From NCBI GenBank assembly GCA_024400305.1, contig JAKSMX010000005.1, forward strand, positions 57,616 to 121,615: a DNA stretch of 64,000 nucleotides, in the 5' to 3' direction. A program made the position numbers and the translations under genes. Below are positions 7,487 through 16,872 of this stretch, in pieces. The DNA comes from Bacteroidales bacterium (lineage in GTDB: Bacteria > Bacteroidota > Bacteroidia > Bacteroidales > F082). Positions within the stretch are counted from its first letter, which is position 1. Each line of letters starts with the position of its first letter. The notes beneath the pieces were generated by a model. It saw nothing but the letters and a program-made list of their open reading frames with translations. It had not been told where the DNA came from and ran no database searches.

Positions 7487-8560
7487 ATGACTGAACTTGA
7501 AAATGTCTTTTTTTCAATAATCAGGTCTGCAATTGGGACTGATAATGCAATTGTGTCGTTGCAACTCACTGCAAAACAATGGATTGATATTTTTCAAATG
7601 TCCAAAAAGCAAGGGCTGTCGGCTGTCATTTTTGAGGAGATAATCGCACATGACAACAACATGCCTTTCAATTTGAAAATGGAATGGGCGTTCCATTCTG
7701 ATCATATTAAAGAAAGACATGAAAGGCAACTTGCTGTAACTCAGGATTTTGCGGATTTATTAAGTGATAATGGCATCAAAATGATGCTGCTGAAAGGCAA
7801 CGGTCTCGCTTTGCTTTATCCTCGTCCCGAACTTCGTGAATGCGGCGATATTGACATTTATTGTTTCGGTGATTATGACAAAGTAAACCAACTGATTGTA
7901 AATGAAGGGATTGGAATTGATGAGGAAGACTCCAAACATGCTCATTTCTTTTTCAAAGATGTTGCTGTTGAGAATCACAGAATGTTCAACTATGAGTTGA
8001 ATGCTGCAAATAAAATCGTCAGCAGGGAGCTGATGGCTCATTTCGACGAGAACCCTGTTACCGACGAACGTATCCCGAATGTTTTCTTTGCAAACCTGAA
8101 TATCAATGCGTTATATGTGATGATGCATACGCTCAACCATTTGCCGTGGTCGGGGATACCTGTGAGGAATCTTGTTGACTGGACGCTTTTCCTGAAGGAA
8201 AATCACGAGCGGCTCGACTGGAATTATCTTGGAAATATCTGGAAGGAGTCTGGGCTTTTCAACGCGGTCGTCATCCTTTCGGAGATTTGTAAAACCCAAC
8301 TTGGGTGCAAATGGTTTGACCTTGATGCTGAAAATATAATAAAAACTAATGATTATCATTATGTTATGCATTATGTCATGAACCCTTGGGTGGAGTCTTC
8401 GGCCACCAAGAACAAATTCAGGAAGGTTCAACGGAAGATTGACCAGTATTACCGTCACAAGAAGATGCATTTCATTGTTTATCAAGAGCCTTTCCCAGAT
8501 TCGTTGCCAGAGACGTTGTTCAGATACGCTTTTAAGATAAAAAAGAAGATGGACTATTAA
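7487..8560 (+). CDS. Nucleotidyltransferase-family protein (NTP_transf_5-like)
   Basis: The 357-residue protein shows the core of the uncharacterised nucleotidyltransferase family: MLLKGNGLALLYPRPELRECGDIDIYC, with the paired Asp residues DID expected to bind metal, and the later HTLNHLPWSGIPVRNLVDW helix. The family is often found with polysaccharide or surface genes and its substrates are unknown. ATG 7487 is preferred because it lies 10 nt after the queH stop; in-frame ATGs at 7451 and 7463 would overlap queH. A terminator follows, so queH and this gene form one unit. Confidence 0.8.
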   Translation: MTELENVFFSIIRSAIGTDNAIVSLQLTAKQWIDIFQMSKKQGLSAVIFEEIIAHDNNMPFNLKMEWAFHSDHIKERHERQLAVTQDFADLLSDNGIKMMLLKGNGLALLYPRPELRECGDIDIYCFGDYDKVNQLIVNEGIGIDEEDSKHAHFFFKDVAVENHRMFNYELNAANKIVSRELMAHFDENPVTDERIPNVFFANLNINALYVMMHTLNHLPWSGIPVRNLVDWTLFLKENHERLDWNYLGNIWKESGLFNAVVILSEICKTQLGCKWFDLDAENIIKTNDYHYVMHYVMNPWVESSATKNKFRKVQRKIDQYYRHKKMHFIVYQEPFPDSLPETLFRYAFKIKKKMDY

Positions 8561-8577
8561 AAGTCCAAGAATGAAAG

Positions 8578-8607
8578 CGGAGAAGCCATTCAACATTTCT
8601 CCGTTTT
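8578..8607 (+). terminator. Terminator of the queH unit
   Basis: Stem cggagaa/ttctccg (8578-8584 and 8597-8603) with a 12-nt loop is followed by tttt. Confidence 0.75.
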
Positions 8608-8649
8608 CTTGAAACAAAAGTGAGTAAATTTTTTACGGTAAATTTTTTC

Positions 8650-8678
8650 TTGTTTATTAAAAAAGAATTGTATATTTG
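8650..8678 (+). promoter_or_regulatory. Promoter of the hydrogenase operon
   Basis: TTG at 8650-8652 and TATATTTG at 8671-8678 with an 18-nt spacer match the Bacteroidetes -33/-7 pattern. The leader to the first gene would be about 53 nt. Confidence 0.65.
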
Positions 8679-8738
8679 CCGTATGTTTGAAAAATGGAAT
8701 TTTTTATTTAATTTATTCATTAACAATATTTTACAAAT

Positions 8739-9128
8739 ATGGCAAAAATAAAATCATTGGCAGAACTGAAGGCCATGAGAGAGAATTTACAGTCAAATCT
8801 CGACCTTCGTGAAAAGAGCAACAACCCTGACGCTATGGTTCAGGTGAAAGTTGCTATGGCAACCTGCGGTATCGCCGCCGGCGCAAAACAGGTCATGGAA
8901 CACATGATGGAGAAAGCAGACCAGCTTAAGTTGGGCGTTGTTTTCACACAGACAGGCTGCATGGGCTACTGCCACGCAGAACCGACCATCGAAGTCAAAG
9001 TGCCGGGCAAGGATCCTATCGTGTTCGGTCATGTTGACAACAAGAAAGCCGACGAGATTCTCGAGAAGTACGTCATGAACAACGAGCTTGTCGAGGGCAT
9101 CATCCCGGTGAACTATGAGAAAATCTAA
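8739..9128 (+). CDS. Thioredoxin-like [2Fe-2S] ferredoxin, hydrogenase operon
   Basis: The 129-residue protein has a C-terminal thioredoxin-like [2Fe-2S] ferredoxin domain of the NuoE type with ATCGIAAGA (first Cys) and QTGCMGYCHAEP (a Cys pair). The first 35 residues are helical and charged. It resembles the N-terminal ferredoxin domain of HydB. As the first gene of the operon, 28 nt before hydB, it probably passes electrons to or from the hydrogenase complex. Stand-alone ferredoxins of this kind accompany HydABC in several anaerobes. Whether it is a stable subunit or an exchangeable carrier cannot be told from sequence. Confidence 0.88.
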   Translation: MAKIKSLAELKAMRENLQSNLDLREKSNNPDAMVQVKVAMATCGIAAGAKQVMEHMMEKADQLKLGVVFTQTGCMGYCHAEPTIEVKVPGKDPIVFGHVDNKKADEILEKYVMNNELVEGIIPVNYEKI

Positions 9129-9156
9129 TCATTCATTCTAATTTGGAGGACTTTAT

Positions 9157-10971
9157 ATGACAAAAATCAAAACGCACGTGCTTTGCTGCGGTGGTACCGG
9201 CTGTAAGGCATCTGCAAGTGATGAGATTATTGCAAACTTTGAAAGAATCTTGAAGGAAAAAGGTTTGCAGGACGAAGTACAGGTCATCAGAACCGGCTGC
9301 TTCGGCTTCTGCGAAAAGGGACCTATCGTGAAGATGCTTCCTGACAACACTTTCTACACACAGGTGAAGCCTGAAGACGTCGAGAAGATTGTCAACGAAC
9401 ACATCATCAAGGGACGTAAGGTCACAGACCTTCTTTACCTCGACCCTGAAAACAAACAGCACGTCTCCGACTCAAAGCACATGGGCTTCTACAAGAAACA
9501 GCTCCGTATCGCTTTGCGTAACTGCGGTTTCATCAACCCGGAGAACATTGAAGAATACATCTCACGCGGTGGTTATGAGGCTATCGCAAAAGTGTTGTCA
9601 GAGATGACACCACAGGATGTGATCGACTTGGTCACCAAGTCAGGTCTCCGCGGCCGTGGCGGCGCGGGTTTCCCGACAGGCGTGAAATGGGGTCTCTGTG
9701 CGAAGAACAAGGCCGACCAGAAATACGTCATCTGCAACGCTGACGAAGGCGACCCGGGCGCGTTCATGGACCGTTCCATCATGGAAGGTGACCCGAACTC
9801 AATCATCGAGGCTATGGCTATCTGCGGCTACGCCATCGGCGCATCAAAGGGTCTCGTCTATATCCGTGCTGAATATCCTTTGGCAATCCACCGTCTCCAA
9901 GTCGCTATCGCACAGGCTCGCGAAATCGGCCTCCTCGGTGACGACATCCTCGGAAGCGGATTCAACTTCGATATCGAGCTCCGCTACGGTGCCGGCGCAT
10001 TCGTCTGCGGTGAAGAGACAGCTCTTATCCACTCAATGGAAGGCAAACGCGGTGAACCGACTTTGAAACCACCATTCCCGGCCGTTTCAGGTTACATGGG
10101 CAAACCGTCTAACGTCAATAACGTCGAGACATTCGCCAACATCCCGATCATCATCACAAAGGGTGCCGAATGGTTCTCAACAATCGGCTCGGAGAAGTCA
10201 AAGGGCACGAAGGTGTTCGCATTGGCAGGCCAGATCAACAACGTCGGCCTTATCGAAGTGCCTATGGGAACAACACTCCGCGACATCATCTTCGAAATCG
10301 GCGGCGGCATCAAGGGCGGACGTAAGTTCAAAGCCGTTCAGACAGGCGGTCCTTCAGGCGGCTGCTTGACAGAGAAACACCTCGACACAGCTATCGATTA
10401 CGACAGCTTGATGGCAGCCGGCTCAATGATGGGCTCTGGCGGTATGGTCGTCATGGACGACACATCATGCATGGTCGCCATCGCGAAGTTCTACCTCGAA
10501 TTCACATGCGAAGAGAGCTGCGGCAAATGCTCACCATGCCGTATCGGTAACAAGAGAATGCTCGAAATCCTCACCAAGATCACCGAAGGCAACGGAACAA
10601 TGGACGACCTCCAGGAACTCCGCAACCTCGCGGCAGTCATCAAAGACACTGCATTGTGCGGTCTCGGCCAGACATCACCGAACCCGGTTCTGTCAACACT
10701 CGACAACTTCTGGGATGAATACGTTGAGCACGTCGTCGATAAGAAGTGCCGCGCCGGTGTCTGCAAGAAACTCATGAGCTACGTCATCGACAAAGATAAA
10801 TGTATCGGCTGCGGCAAGTGCGCGAAAAACTGCCCGGCGGAAGCAATCTCAAAGACAAACTACATCGCCGAAGGTCACAAGTTGCCATCGATGGCTATCG
10901 ACACAACGAAGTGCATCAAGTGCGGCGCTTGCATAAGCGGTTGTAAATTTGAAGCCATTTCTATCAAATAA
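9157..10971 (+). CDS. hydB: NADH-binding subunit HydB of trimeric [FeFe]-hydrogenase
   Basis: The 604-residue protein has the full domain order of HydB. First comes a thioredoxin-like [2Fe-2S] domain (CCGGTGCKAS, TGCFGFC). Next is a NuoF core that binds FMN and NADH (GRGGAGFPTG, CNADEGDPGAFMDRS, CGEETALIHSMEGKRG), with its [4Fe-4S] motif SCGKCSPCRIG. The C-terminus carries two more ferredoxin motifs (CIGCGKCAKNCP and CIKCGACISGC). It would couple NAD(H) to the iron-sulfur chain of the complex, allowing NADH and ferredoxin oxidation to be coupled to H2 evolution. Its start follows a ggagg-rich stretch, unusual for Bacteroidetes. Confidence 0.95.
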   Translation: MTKIKTHVLCCGGTGCKASASDEIIANFERILKEKGLQDEVQVIRTGCFGFCEKGPIVKMLPDNTFYTQVKPEDVEKIVNEHIIKGRKVTDLLYLDPENKQHVSDSKHMGFYKKQLRIALRNCGFINPENIEEYISRGGYEAIAKVLSEMTPQDVIDLVTKSGLRGRGGAGFPTGVKWGLCAKNKADQKYVICNADEGDPGAFMDRSIMEGDPNSIIEAMAICGYAIGASKGLVYIRAEYPLAIHRLQVAIAQAREIGLLGDDILGSGFNFDIELRYGAGAFVCGEETALIHSMEGKRGEPTLKPPFPAVSGYMGKPSNVNNVETFANIPIIITKGAEWFSTIGSEKSKGTKVFALAGQINNVGLIEVPMGTTLRDIIFEIGGGIKGGRKFKAVQTGGPSGGCLTEKHLDTAIDYDSLMAAGSMMGSGGMVVMDDTSCMVAIAKFYLEFTCEESCGKCSPCRIGNKRMLEILTKITEGNGTMDDLQELRNLAAVIKDTALCGLGQTSPNPVLSTLDNFWDEYVEHVVDKKCRAGVCKKLMSYVIDKDKCIGCGKCAKNCPAEAISKTNYIAEGHKLPSMAIDTTKCIKCGACISGCKFEAISIK

Positions 10972-10992
10972 AATAGAGGAGGATATAATAAT

Positions 10993-12780
10993 ATGATTAA
11001 CGTAACAATAGATAACAAAAAGATTCAGGTCGAAGAAGGCACAACAATTTTGAAAGCTGCCCGTCAGGCCGGTATTCATATTCCTACCCTCTGCTATTTC
11101 GAGTTGGCAGGAATGAAATTTGAGAACAAACCAGGTGGATGCCGTGTTTGCGTTGTCGAAATCACAAAGGATTTCAACGGCAAGCCACGTCGTAACCTCG
11201 CCCCGGCATGTGCCACAGACTGCGTCGAGGGCATGGAAGTCTTGACACACAGCCCGCGCGTCATCAACGCACGCCGCACCGTTGTCGAACTCATCCTCAG
11301 CGACCACCCGAACGATTGCTTGCAGTGCGAGAAGAGCGGCGACTGCGAACTTCAGGCTTTGGCCCAGAAGCTCGGCATCCGCAACATCCCGTTCAAAGGT
11401 GCACAGTCAACATACCGTAAGGATCAGACCTTGTCGGTCATGCGCGACGTTGACAAATGCGTCATGTGCCGCCGTTGCGAGACAATGTGTAACAATATCC
11501 AGAGCGTCGGCGCTTTGTCAGCCGTCAACCGTGGCTTCAATGCCGTCGTCGCCCCTGCATTCGAGATGAACCTCGGTGATTCAAGCTGCGTCAACTGCGG
11601 ACAGTGCGTCCAGGTTTGCCCTGTCGGCGCCTTGACATTGGTTGACAACATCTCCGACGTGATGAACGCCATCAACGACCCGACCAAGACCGTCGTCGTG
11701 CAGACAGCTCCGGCAGTCCGCGTCGCCCTCGGCGAAGAGTTCGGCATGGAACCTGGCACAATCGTCACAGGCAAGATGGCAGCCGCTCTCCGTCAGCTCG
11801 GCTTCGACTACGTGTTCGATACCGACTGGAGCGCTGACCTCACCATCATGGAGGAAGGCACAGAACTTCTCGGCCGCGTGAAGAAGGTTCTGAACGGCGA
11901 AAAGGCAACTCTGCCGCTGTTCACATCATGCTGCCCGGGCTGGGTGAGCTTCTACGAGAAGAACTTCCCGGATATGCTCGACTACCCGTCAACAGCCAAG
12001 TCACCACAACAGATGTTCGGTGCTGTCGCAAAGAACTTCTTCGCACAGAAGATCGGCGTGAAGAGAGAAGACATGGTCGTCGTCTCCATCATGCCTTGCT
12101 TGGCAAAGAAGAGCGAATGCGCACGCGACGAGTTCAAGGTGAACGGCAATCCTGATGTCGATTTCTCATTGACAACACGCGAGCTGGCTCACATGATCAA
12201 ACAGTATAACATTGACCTCAACAACCTCGAAGAGGCCGACTTCGACAGCCCGCTCGGTCAGTCAACAGGTGCTGCAGTCATCTTCGGCGCGACAGGCGGT
12301 GTCATGGAAGCAGCTGTCCGTACAGCTTACGAAATCTATACAGGCAAACCTCTCGCCAACATCGACCTCGAAGTCGTCCGCGGCCTCGAAGGCACGAAGG
12401 AAGCCACCGTTGACTTCAACGGTCTCCCGGTTCATGTCGGCGTTTGCTACGGCCTTGCCAACGCACGTAAGTTGATGGAAGAAGTCCGCAACGGCAACCC
12501 GCGCGGATTCCACTTCATCGAGGTCATGGCTTGCCCTGGCGGCTGCATCGGCGGCGCAGGTCAACCTTACCACCATGGCAACAGCGACATCATCCGCAAA
12601 CGTATGGAAGCCACATACCGTGAGGATGCCGGCAAACCGATCCGCAAGTCACACGAGAACCCTGACATCATCGCGATTTACAAGGAGTACTACGGTGAAC
12701 CATGCGGCCACCTCAGCCACGAACAGCTCCACACACATTACTTTGACAGATCACAACACGTTGAGGCTTGTGGTGAATAA
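10993..12780 (+). CDS. hydA: Catalytic [FeFe]-hydrogenase subunit HydA
   Basis: The 595-residue protein starts with a [2Fe-2S] domain (C34, C50, C53, C73), followed by a His-ligated cluster (DHPNDCLQCEKSGDC) and two [4Fe-4S] motifs (CVMCRRCETMC, CVNCGQCVQVCP). The H-cluster domain has all three intact signatures: TSCCPGW near residue 311, MPCLAKKSE near 367, and EVMACPGGCIGGAGQP near 512. The C-terminal small-subunit-like tail ends GEPCGHLSHEQLHTHY. It is therefore predicted to be active in H2 production or oxidation, in contrast to the related protein at 2683-4056. Maturation genes hydEFG are not in this window. Confidence 0.96.
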   Translation: MINVTIDNKKIQVEEGTTILKAARQAGIHIPTLCYFELAGMKFENKPGGCRVCVVEITKDFNGKPRRNLAPACATDCVEGMEVLTHSPRVINARRTVVELILSDHPNDCLQCEKSGDCELQALAQKLGIRNIPFKGAQSTYRKDQTLSVMRDVDKCVMCRRCETMCNNIQSVGALSAVNRGFNAVVAPAFEMNLGDSSCVNCGQCVQVCPVGALTLVDNISDVMNAINDPTKTVVVQTAPAVRVALGEEFGMEPGTIVTGKMAAALRQLGFDYVFDTDWSADLTIMEEGTELLGRVKKVLNGEKATLPLFTSCCPGWVSFYEKNFPDMLDYPSTAKSPQQMFGAVAKNFFAQKIGVKREDMVVVSIMPCLAKKSECARDEFKVNGNPDVDFSLTTRELAHMIKQYNIDLNNLEEADFDSPLGQSTGAAVIFGATGGVMEAAVRTAYEIYTGKPLANIDLEVVRGLEGTKEATVDFNGLPVHVGVCYGLANARKLMEEVRNGNPRGFHFIEVMACPGGCIGGAGQPYHHGNSDIIRKRMEATYREDAGKPIRKSHENPDIIAIYKEYYGEPCGHLSHEQLHTHYFDRSQHVEACGE

Positions 12781-12809
12781 TGTTGTAAATAAATAGAAAG
12801 GATATAAAT

Positions 12810-13286
12810 ATGGCAACAATTAAATTATCAGAATCAAAGATAAACTTCATCAAAGACGTTTGCAAATCGTTCCGTAATGACGGTGGTGAGGTCATCAACG
12901 TGCTTCACAAAGTACAGGGTGAATACGGCTATCTTTCGGCTGAAGTCCAGCAGGTCATCGCCGAGGAACTCCACATCCCGGTATCAAGGGTGTATGGCAT
13001 CGTGTCGTTCTACTCATTCTTCACAATGGTTCCGAAAGGTAAGAACCCGATTTCAGTATGTCTCGGCACGGCTTGCTATGTCCGTGGCGCTGAAAAGGTT
13101 CTCGACGAACTGAAACGCCAGCTCAAGATCGAGGTCGGCGGCACTACTGAAGACGGCAACTTCTCGTTGAACGTCCTCCGCTGCGTCGGCGCCTGCGGTC
13201 TCGCACCTGTCATGATGGTCGGCGACAAGGTCTATGGCCGTCTGACACCGGACAAGGTCAAAGAGATTTTGGCTGAATACAAATAA
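12810..13286 (+). CDS. hydC: NuoE-like [2Fe-2S] subunit HydC
   Basis: The 158-residue protein is a NuoE homologue: an N-terminal helical bundle (VQGEYGYLSAEVQQVIAEELHIP), then a thioredoxin-like domain with the four Cys of a [2Fe-2S] centre in CLGTACYVRGA and CVGACGLAPV. It is the third core subunit of the trimeric hydrogenase. It is the last gene of the operon, whereas hydC often comes first in clostridia and Thermotoga. It starts 29 nt after hydA and is followed by a terminator-like hairpin. Confidence 0.95.
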   Translation: MATIKLSESKINFIKDVCKSFRNDGGEVINVLHKVQGEYGYLSAEVQQVIAEELHIPVSRVYGIVSFYSFFTMVPKGKNPISVCLGTACYVRGAEKVLDELKRQLKIEVGGTTEDGNFSLNVLRCVGACGLAPVMMVGDKVYGRLTPDKVKEILAEYK

Positions 13287-13311
13287 TAGGGTACACCTTA
13301 TTGATTAATAC

Positions 13312-13340
13312 GTAGAGCCGTCACAATGTGGCGGCTCTAC
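13312..13340 (+). terminator. Terminator of the hydrogenase operon
   Basis: A perfect 9-bp stem gtagagccg/cggctctac (13312-13320, 13332-13340), extended by a few inner pairs, follows hydC by 25 nt. Only a short T-run comes after it. Confidence 0.75.
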
Positions 13341-13399
13341 ATTTTAAAAAAAAAGGTTGTGTGGACGGAATTTTTTTCGTTCGCACAGATTTTTTGGTG

Positions 13400-13457
13400 T
13401 AATGGACAAAAATTAGGTTTTTTCAGAGATGTTATGCGCTAATGGACAAAAATTAGG
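13400..13457. repeat. Two direct copies of an 18-bp IS end
   Basis: taatggacaaaaattagg occurs at 13400-13417 and again at 13440-13457, 40 bp apart. An inverted copy with two mismatches is at 14105-14122, so these look like terminal repeats of the insertion sequence, with one end doubled. A weaker inverted match (ttaatttgtcc) is near 13492-13502. Confidence 0.75.
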
Positions 13458-14122
13458 ATGTTTATTTTCCTGATATTGCATCACGTCCGTTATTAATTTG
13501 TCCCCGTCAGCCGAAACGGAGCATGGCTCTGCTGGGGAGCAACCTTGCGAGGGATAGGCAGGCGCAATACGGCAGACGTAAAGGCAAGAGCGAATCTTGG
13601 CAGTTCGCCCTTTCTGTTTGCCGGATGCTTCGTGCCTTAAAAAACCCGTCGATCAGCTTTTTCTTCCGCTCCTCCGAAAGCCCGTTGTGGTTCCTCAGCC
13701 AGTTCTTTTGCGAAGCCCGCCCTCGTGCTTCCGACAAGTCGTAACGACAACGCCCTCAACGCGATGGCGGTCGGGAGCTTCGGCTTCTTGGTCAGGTATA
13801 AGGTGACCGTCTCCGTCTTGACATACCTGATCAGCAGGACCGCTCCGTCGAGCGTGTTCTTGAAGACCATCACGCCGAATTTCCGCCCTAAATATGTGGT
13901 GTCCATGACCACATTCGCCACCGGGGAGAAAGTGTCTTTGCGCCCAAGAAACTGACGTCCGCAGGCATGGCATTTGTATAGCTGACGGCCTTGACTGCGC
14001 CCGTTTTTGGTTGTTATCGGCTGCCACAAAATTTACACTTTTTTTGTTCATGACTTTTGAACGCTCAAATCGCCTGTATATTCTATGGCTTCCGAAGATT
14101 TCACCCTAATTATTGTCTATTA
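13440..14122 (-). mobile_element. Internally deleted insertion sequence with terminal inverted repeats
   Basis: A 683-bp element is bounded by 18-bp inverted ends (13440-13457 and 14105-14122, 16 of 18 matching). It contains fragments of a zinc-ribbon DDE transposase read on the minus strand. If the outer direct repeat at 13400 is the true end, the element is 723 bp. The coding part is too short and frameshifted for an active transposase. It sits between two convergent transcription units (hydrogenase operon and ribosomal operon), a neutral landing site. Confidence 0.7.
13507..14051 (-). pseudogene. Transposase remnant (zinc-ribbon, DDE type)
   Basis: Three pieces are seen in different frames. 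Near 14051-14020 is a KKCKFCGSR start that hits a stop. In a second frame (14029 down to about 13760) comes GRQLYKCHACGRQFLGRKD, completing a zinc ribbon, then VVMDTTYLGRKFGVMVFKN, which contains the first catalytic Asp, then ILLIRYVKTETVTLYL-type sequence. In a third frame (13737-13507) is a basic segment with HNGLSEERKKKLIDGFF. The middle catalytic region is missing. At least two frameshifts and one internal deletion make this non-functional. The exact IS family was not determined. Confidence 0.75.
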
Positions 14123-14161
14123 CCCCGTTTTTTTATTTTTTCTGCCAGACACGCATGCCGC

Positions 14162-14200
14162 GTACCCGGTTACCGAGGTACTGCCCTGCGGGCAGCCCGC
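14162..14200. other. GC-rich competing hairpins beside the IS
   Basis: gtacccggttaccgaggtac (14162-14181) forms a stem. Directly after it, ctgccc/gggcag (14181-14186, 14190-14195) competes with gcgggc/gcccgc (14188-14193, 14195-14200). The base composition is richer in GC than the surroundings. No gene is seen in 14123-14240. Confidence 0.5.
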
Positions 14201-14240
14201 AAGTCCGTCCGCACCAGCGGTTTGGGTTTGGGTTAATAAA

Positions 14241-14270
14241 GAGCTGGCGCAAGACATCTTGCGCCAGCTC
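14241..14270 (-). terminator. Terminator of the ribosomal protein operon
   Basis: A perfect 14-bp stem gagctggcgcaaga/tcttgcgccagctc lies 32 nt after the rplQ stop. On the minus strand it is followed by TTTATTAA. It marks the end of the long str-S10-spc-alpha region. Confidence 0.9.
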
Positions 14271-14301
14271 TATATTGAATTCAGTCTTAAGACCTTATTC
14301 C

Positions 14302-14766
14302 TTATTCAGCTTTCGGAGCTTCTTCTGCAGGAGCTGCTGCTTTTTTCTTACCGCCACGACGTGTTGTCTTGGTTGTCTTTGCAGCTGCTTTGGCGTTTGT
14401 ATAGACCTCGTTGTAGTCAACAAGTTCCATCATGCACATTTCTGCGCTGTCACCTGCGCGGAGGCCGAGTTTGATGATACGGGTGTAACCGCCCGGGCGG
14501 TTAGCGACCTTCTGGCTGATTTCGCGGAAGAGTTCGGTGACTGCATATTTGTTCTGCAAGTCAGCGAACACGACACGGCGTGAATTTGTTGAGTCGTCTT
14601 TGGAACGTGTGATCATCGGCTCGACGTATTTGCGCAAAGCCTTGGCTTTAGCGACTGTTGTGACGATGCGTTTCTCAAGGATCAATGATGATGCCATGTT
14701 TGAGAGCATTGAGTTGCGGTGAGCTGCTTTTCTTCCTAAATGATTGATTTTCTTATTGTGTCTCAT
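14302..14766 (-). CDS. rplQ: 50S ribosomal protein L17
   Basis: The 154-residue product has the L17 core: [20 protein letters not shown], then the [18 protein letters not shown] and [19 protein letters not shown] regions. The C-terminus is an Ala/Lys/Glu-rich tail ([28 protein letters not shown]), longer than in Escherichia coli (127 residues) but common in Bacteroidetes. L17 lies at the exit-tunnel side of the large subunit. It is the last gene of the operon, 5 nt after rpoA. Confidence 0.98.
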   Translation of the reverse strand: MRHNKKINHLGRKAAHRNSMLSNMASSLILEKRIVTTVAKAKALRKYVEPMITRSKDDSTNSRRVVFADLQNKYAVTELFREISQKVANRPGGYTRIIKLGLRAGDSAEMCMMELVDYNEVYTNAKAAAKTTKTTRRGGKKKAAAPAEEAPKAE

Positions 14767-14771
14767 CTCTA

Positions 14772-15764
14772 TTATTCCTTATCTAATTTATATTTGCTGA
14801 TATTCATTCCAAATTCGAGTCCTTTGCCTTTGACCAATTCTTCAAGTTCGGTGAGTGACTTCTTACCGAAGTTACGGAACTTGAGCAGGTCGGCTTTGTT
14901 AAGGGCGACGAGTTCACCGATTGTTTCGACTTCGGCTGCCTTGAGGCAGTTGAGTGCGCGAACTGAAAGATCCATATCGACAAGCTTTGTCTTGAGGAGT
15001 TGACGGATGTGCAACGAGCCTTCGTCAAAGTCCTCGGAGACGGTCTTCTGTTCATCCATCAGGGTGATGCGTTCGTCAGAGAACAGCATGAAGTGGTAGA
15101 TGAGGATTTTCGCAGCTTCCGTCATGGCATCCTTCGGATTTATTGAGCCATCAGTCTCGATGTCAAGGAGGAGCTTTTCGTAGTCGGTCTTTTGTTCGAC
15201 ACGGTAGTTCTCGACCTTGAAGCTGACGTTTCTGATAGGTGTATGGATAGAATCGATTGCGATTGTGTTCATCGGTGCGCTGAGGACTTTGTTCTCTTCG
15301 GCGTTGACATAACCTCTGCCCTTGTTGATGGTGATGTCGATGGTGATTTTCACCGACTTGTCCATGTGGCAGATGACGAGTTCCGGGTTCAGCACTTGGA
15401 ACACCGAGAGGAACTTGTTGATGTCACCGGCGACGAACTCTTCCTGGTCGCCTATGACGACGGTGGCTTTCTCGTATGTCTCGCCCGGAATCTGCTGTTT
15501 GAAGCGAACCTGTTTGAATTTGAGCACTATGTCGGTGAGGTCCTCGATGACGCCAGGTATCGGCGCCATTTCGTGTTCAACGCCTTCAATGCGTATCGAA
15601 GTTATTGCGAAGCCTTCGAGCGATGAGAGGAGCACTCTTCTCAAGGCGTTGCCGATTGTCATGCCGTAGCCTGGTTCCAGCGGGCGGAACTCGAAGACAC
15701 CGTGACGGTCTGTCGATTCTACCATGACGACCTTGTCAGGTCTTTGAAATGCTAATATTGCCAT
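14772..15764 (-). CDS. rpoA: RNA polymerase alpha subunit
   Basis: The 330-residue protein has an N-terminal assembly domain ([23 protein letters not shown], the dimerisation signature) and a C-terminal domain with helix-hairpin-helix ([39 protein letters not shown]), which contacts upstream DNA and regulators. Length is as in other Bacteroidetes. It lies between rpsD and rplQ, the conserved alpha-operon order. Confidence 0.98.
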   Translation of the reverse strand: MAILAFQRPDKVVMVESTDRHGVFEFRPLEPGYGMTIGNALRRVLLSSLEGFAITSIRIEGVEHEMAPIPGVIEDLTDIVLKFKQVRFKQQIPGETYEKATVVIGDQEEFVAGDINKFLSVFQVLNPELVICHMDKSVKITIDITINKGRGYVNAEENKVLSAPMNTIAIDSIHTPIRNVSFKVENYRVEQKTDYEKLLLDIETDGSINPKDAMTEAAKILIYHFMLFSDERITLMDEQKTVSEDFDEGSLHIRQLLKTKLVDMDLSVRALNCLKAAEVETIGELVALNKADLLKFRNFGKKSLTELEELVKGKGLEFGMNISKYKLDKE

Positions 15765-15783
15765 AATATCAGTTTATATTCGA

Positions 15784-16389
15784 TTATTTAGAATACAACT
15801 CAACAATCAGTTGTTCATTGATGGTTTCAGGAATGTCCTCGCGGTTAGGATAGCTCATGAACTTTCCTGTGAGGCTTGCTGAATCCCATTCTAACCATGA
15901 AAAACCACATGAGCGGCCTTCCACTGAATTTGTGATGACTTCCAAACTCTTTGATCTTTCGCGTACTGCCACGATGTCGCCCGGTTTCAACATTGCCGAT
16001 GGGATGTTGAGGACTCTGCCGTTGACTGTGATGTGGCGGTGGCTCACGAGCTGACGTGCTGCGTCACGTGTCGGGGCGATGCCGAGACGATAGACGACGT
16101 TGTCGAGACGTGATTCGATGAGCTGGAGCAAAATCTCACCTGTGACACCCTGCTTTGTCGAAGCCAAGGCGTAAGTCTTTCTGAACTGGCGCTCGAGGAT
16201 GCCGTATGTGTATTTTGCCTTCTGTTTTTCATTCAACTGCATGCCGTATTCAGAAACTTTCTTGCGTTTCTTTGCGGCACCATGTTGTCCCGGAGGGAAA
16301 TTTCTTTTTTCGTAATACTTGTCTGAACCGTAGATTGGTTCACCGAACTTACGAGCGATTTTTGTTTTAGGACCTGTATATCTTGCCAT
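15784..16389 (-). CDS. rpsD: 30S ribosomal protein S4
   Basis: The 201-residue protein starts [21 protein letters not shown] and contains the S4 RNA-binding domain ([31 protein letters not shown]). S4 nucleates assembly of the 30S body and in many bacteria represses its own operon. The N-terminus lacks the zinc-binding CxxC motif present in some S4 proteins. It is 19 nt upstream of rpoA. Confidence 0.98.
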   Translation of the reverse strand: MARYTGPKTKIARKFGEPIYGSDKYYEKRNFPPGQHGAAKKRKKVSEYGMQLNEKQKAKYTYGILERQFRKTYALASTKQGVTGEILLQLIESRLDNVVYRLGIAPTRDAARQLVSHRHITVNGRVLNIPSAMLKPGDIVAVRERSKSLEVITNSVEGRSCGFSWLEWDSASLTGKFMSYPNREDIPETINEQLIVELYSK

Positions 16390-16421
16390 AACTTTTTCTT
16401 TTTAAATTGTTAAACAAAAAA

Positions 16422-16811
16422 TTACACTCTTCTGCGCTTTGGCGGGCGGCATCCGTTGTGCGGCAACGGTGTGACATCGACGATTTCTGTTACTTCGACA
16501 CCTGTTGAGTGGATTGCACGGATGGCTGACTCACGGCCTGCGCCTGGTCCCTTGACGAATACTTTAACTTTGCGTAATCCCAGGTCGTATGCTGTCTTTG
16601 TGCATTCTTCTGCTGCCATCTGGGCTGCGTAAGGGGTGTTCTTCTTCGAACCCTTGAAGCCCATCTTTCCGGCTGATGCCCATGATATGACCTGTCCTTC
16701 ATTGTTTGTTAATGAAATGATGATGTTATTGAAGGAAGCTTTGATGAAGGCTTTGCCCTGTGCTTCAATCTTTACAACACGTTTCTTAACTGTTTTTGTG
16801 TTTTTTGCCAT
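16422..16811 (-). CDS. rpsK: 30S ribosomal protein S11
   Basis: The 129-residue protein carries the S11 core: [57 protein letters not shown], and the C-terminal [19 protein letters not shown]11 lies in the platform of the small subunit near the E site. It is separated from the upstream rpsM by 121 bp, a long gap for this operon, which holds an inverted repeat. Confidence 0.98.
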   Translation of the reverse strand: MAKNTKTVKKRVVKIEAQGKAFIKASFNNIIISLTNNEGQVISWASAGKMGFKGSKKNTPYAAQMAAEECTKTAYDLGLRKVKVFVKGPGAGRESAIRAIHSTGVEVTEIVDVTPLPHNGCRPPKRRRV

Positions 16812-16872
16812 TTTTTTAATTAAACTTTTTTAATGGTATTTGATATGATCCGACCCCTTTGCAAGAGATTGA

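Noticed and set aside
14085-14583. Overlapping plus-strand open frames across rplQ and its terminator
   Set aside because: They run through a perfect terminator and the conserved L17 gene.
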